From Aquimarina sp. AU474 (GTDB lineage: Bacteria; Bacteroidota; Bacteroidia; Flavobacteriales; Flavobacteriaceae): a DNA stretch of 64,000 nucleotides. Position numbers and translations under genes: made by a program. Every line of letters starts with the position of its first letter. Within the stretch, counting starts at the first letter, position 1. Positions 63,601-64,000 of the stretch are shown piece after piece. The stretch is from positions 310,001 to 374,000 of the forward strand of contig NZ_OMPE01000009.1 in assembly GCF_900312815.1 (NCBI RefSeq), in the 5' to 3' direction. A model generated the notes under the pieces. That model was given only the letters and a program-made list of their open reading frames with translations. It was not told where the DNA came from and did not search any database.

Positions 63601-64000
63601 GGTTAAAGCTGGGTTTTGAGAAATATCCAAACTGATAAGTTCATTCTCATACACATATAAGGTAATTAATTTAAGGTTTTGTGTGACATCCAAACTGGTG
63701 AGTTCATTCTCGACACAATCCAAGTCCTCCAAAAGAATGTTTTGTGATACATCCAAACTCCCTAATGGATTACTATAACAAGATAATTTTTTTAATGCTA
63801 CATTATTTGTGGTATTTAAACTATTAAGCTGATTATTACTACAGTTCAAAGTTGTTAATACTGTATTTTGAGAAACATCTAAACTTTCTATTTCATTTCT
63901 ACTACAACTTAAAGAAGTTAGCATCAAATTACCTGAAATGTCCAGGCTTTGGAGATTATTTCTACCTAAATTAATGGTTTGTATTACTGAATTTTGAGAA
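57691..64000 (-). CDS. Giant leucine-rich-repeat T9SS protein, cassette B (5' end beyond the window)
   Basis: At least 2,100 aa visible. An in-frame ATG at about 63924 is not the start: the frame stays open to the window edge and encodes further LRR (SQNSVIQTINL, then NNLQSLDISGN). In order: LRR of the type LDVSQNPxLExL, then five modules each opened by a motif like VPDDNFEAYLETH and a spacer rich in Asp/Asn/Gly (GDATSMGNGVANDNYV, possibly Ca-binding). Three DUF5011/Ig-like repeats, a SprB-like region and a type A T9SS domain (APNPTKGD to FKIVKQ) end it. It resembles cassette A but has its own module type. The N-terminal signal peptide and promoter lie outside. Confidence 0.9.
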   Translation of the reverse strand, partial: SQNSVIQTINLGRNNLQSLDISGNLMLTSLSCSRNEIESLDVSQNTVLTTLNCSNNQLNSLNTTNNVALKKLSCYSNPLGSLDVSQNILLEDLDCVENELTSLDVTQNLKLITLYVYENELISLDISQNPALTYLYTEYNQLTSLDVSQNPLLEEFACYSNQLTYLNLRNGNNANLDNGDFDITNNPSLTCVAVDDPAYAVANFTKKDVQTIYTTSCSQTYVPDDNFEAYLETHNSIGAVVAIGDPTSMGNGVANDDYVGTEQISNITFLNISNQGIADFTGIEGFITLEKFRAFDNTISSGSLDLTANVNLDEIVCSDMGLNNINISGLTSLEILRAGDNNLMAIDLSSNVALHTLNLDKNDFNSIDVSANIALVDLRMRENSLNALDVSNNTNLTRLYCGDNSIVTLNLVNNTLLETLSVSKNQFTVIDLSTLVNLDDLSIGDTPMLTALDVTNNIKLEIIEVNNTVFPTLNLSNHEKLEEVYTNNSAITSLNFSSSPDIEYIECQNGQLTSLNLKNGNNSNSIELYATGNSDLLCIQVDDASASYLSSWEKDSATAFGEDCNWTYVPDDNFEDYLETHDADRNIVALGDATSMGNGVANDNYVRTGAIENVTRLFIPLLGVTDFTGLENFIGLEELFCFNNTINTSLDLTSNVNLKILQCGDMGLTSINITGLTILEEVEVPRNNLTSIDFSTNIALKKIVLTTNTLSDLDISANILLEDVQIHETTLTSLDVSTNVNLTRILASLNQLTELNLENNLLLEDLSCGRNPLSSLNVSHLTNLKDLNLDETNLTSIDVSNNTNLLELSARRNDDLSYLNVKNGNNSSITEFEVDDSPNLTCIEVDDPSASYLSTWVKDATANFAIYCRFTSIPDDNFEAYLETHNEFGGVVALGSTNSLGNGIIDDNLVPTEKIENIQLLTPRGENIADFTGVEDFTSLIRLWIDNNTLTNTSLDLTNNTLLESVIAFNTGLLSINVTGLTVLESLDVQDNSLINIDITTNTSLEFLNVADNELTSLDVSNNDLTSLTVTNNRLGTIDVSHQANLTSLYCENSNITSLNIQNNPLLENLECGLNSINNLDVTHLSNLFYLSFSNTSIATIDLNNNTRLSRLVCDVTPLSSLDLSNQNTLDDLSCKNSLLEYLNLKSGNNNDLDTVDVTGNPSLTCISVDDPLAPVLVGWLKDTIASYAEYCRLTYVPDDIFEAFLESNGYGNGIANDDYVYTALVEVSEGIIFQNNEVADMTGIEDFRDMWYLICRNNPNLTHIDLSKNTKLTTLGLQNNNLTGLDLTNNILLDKASLSANPNLGNVNVTTLANITTLDLANTGISSVDISNNPILRVLQLNDNEFTTLDVSSYPSVIQVRIANNLLTSLNVANGNNTNFTALDATGNPNLTCIQVDDVTLSANDPGIWHKDATAAYALYCDLTYVADTNFENYLETHDVDGNVVSIGDALSMGNGIANDNQVATSKIETVITLNIASQNIADLTGIEAFRALESLNIDYNDLTELDLRSNANLKILDAVENDFTSLDLSAYTTLEEVNLRSNALTSLLVNNNPNIKKLSTGKNLLTTLDVTSCIQLEELAVHQNVLESLDVRNGNNNLITDFFVLYNPNLTCIQVDDASASYLSSWDKDDIASFSEDCVAPVITLTGDDPQEIEFGSGYTEQGATTDDGSGLVIDSADFVDAVGTYTIRYNATDASGNMATEVTRTVNVVDTTAPVITLTGANPQEIVIGNIYTELGANTDDGSVVVIDASSINTNQLGQYTVTYNAKDASGNMATEVTRTVNVVDATAPVITLLGDNPQVIELGSGYTELGAITNDGSAIVIDTTDFVDAVGSYTIYYNATDASGNVATQVTRTVNVVDNCPLVNLPPNNFTITTSSETCVNKDNGSIAISTITDLNYQTTINGENYSFTSSLEVSDLPPGTYPVCIGLADFTNCEQCFEVVIEEAASLSGQTMVSVDTGKTRVDVDITTGTAPYTVLINNEKVGEYTTNNFSLAVVHGDLVEVFSSLDCEGKLSSKVNLFDEFRIAPNPTKGDITLSVPDSVSAVMNIAIYNSIGVMVSSGMYDMNSGQVVLLPTATLPQGIYLVSIAEGGTFKIVKQ
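57952..58515. repeat. 564-bp duplicated segment, copy 2
   Basis: Partner of 45314-45877 at about 95% identity. The junctions are sharp on both sides. Confidence 0.88.

Noticed and set aside
63922..63927. ATG near 63924 as start of the second giant gene
   Set aside because: The frame continues upstream to the window edge with in-register LRR sequence, so the true start is outside.
45050..64000. Regular 60-70 bp periodicity that could be taken for a CRISPR or DNA satellite
   Set aside because: The period equals the 21-22-aa leucine-rich repeat and stays in frame; the units vary at many positions and no cas gene is present.

Overview
The window comes from a low-GC marine-type Bacteroidota, most likely a Flavobacteriaceae (Aquimarina/Tenacibaculum-like by gene content; genus not provable here). 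The signs are type IX secretion (T9SS) C-terminal sorting domains on giant surface proteins, flavobacterial -7 promoter boxes (TAnnTTTG), DUF3109/DUF4286/DUF547 families, a eukaryote-like NrdB ending in DADF, and prepilin sites of the KA|F type. No phage, transposon or CRISPR structure was seen.

Layout. 1-6.3 kb: housekeeping genes (nrdB then partial nrdA, DUF3109, MarC, S41 protease coupled to a dCMP deaminase, HupE/UreJ-like protein). 6.6-19.4 kb: one long plus-strand cluster for a type II secretion / type IV pilus-like machine: GspG-like pseudopilin, prepilin peptidase, GspE ATPase, secretin, GspL- and GspM-like proteins, two lipoproteins, a GspC/PilP-like protein, a GspK-position protein with a beta-helix, two minor pseudopilins, GspF, and two coiled-coil proteins that may belong to it. 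19.4-22.9 kb: di-haem peroxidase lipoprotein, outer-membrane barrel, DUF547 protein. 23.3-25.8 kb: PAS histidine kinase overlapping a stand-alone receiver, with a strong terminator. 26-31.6 kb: tRNA-Leu(CAA), prs-rplY, pth, ribF-HTTM protein, M23 peptidase. 31.9-35.9 kb: Ig-like lipoprotein, barrel protein, and a small double-glycine leader peptide. 36.4-44.3 kb: serS, TPR protein, DUF4286-rsmA, mgtE, thioesterase, cupin, Gfo/Idh/MocA oxidoreductase.

44.3-64 kb (all minus strand) is the most distinctive part. Two paralogous cassettes, each a giant leucine-rich-repeat T9SS protein followed by a small FN3-like lipoprotein, flank a T9SS fibre-like protein (YadA-head-like repeats plus a repeated stalk) and two membrane-anchored LuxR-type HTH proteins, one with TPRs. 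The second giant gene runs off the right edge. Parts of the two cassettes are 95-98% identical at DNA level while neighbouring parts have diverged, which suggests gene conversion.

The main new observation is an identical 18-bp direct-repeat element (GGTGTCAAAAGGTGTCAT on the plus strand) upstream of three genes of this locus: the first giant LRR protein, the fibre protein and the short HTH regulator. In all three it lies exactly 32 bp before a -7-like box TAnnATTG and 67-70 bp before the start codon. I infer a dedicated regulon in which the HTH proteins control these surface proteins and the short one autoregulates. A computation outside this window is needed to test it.
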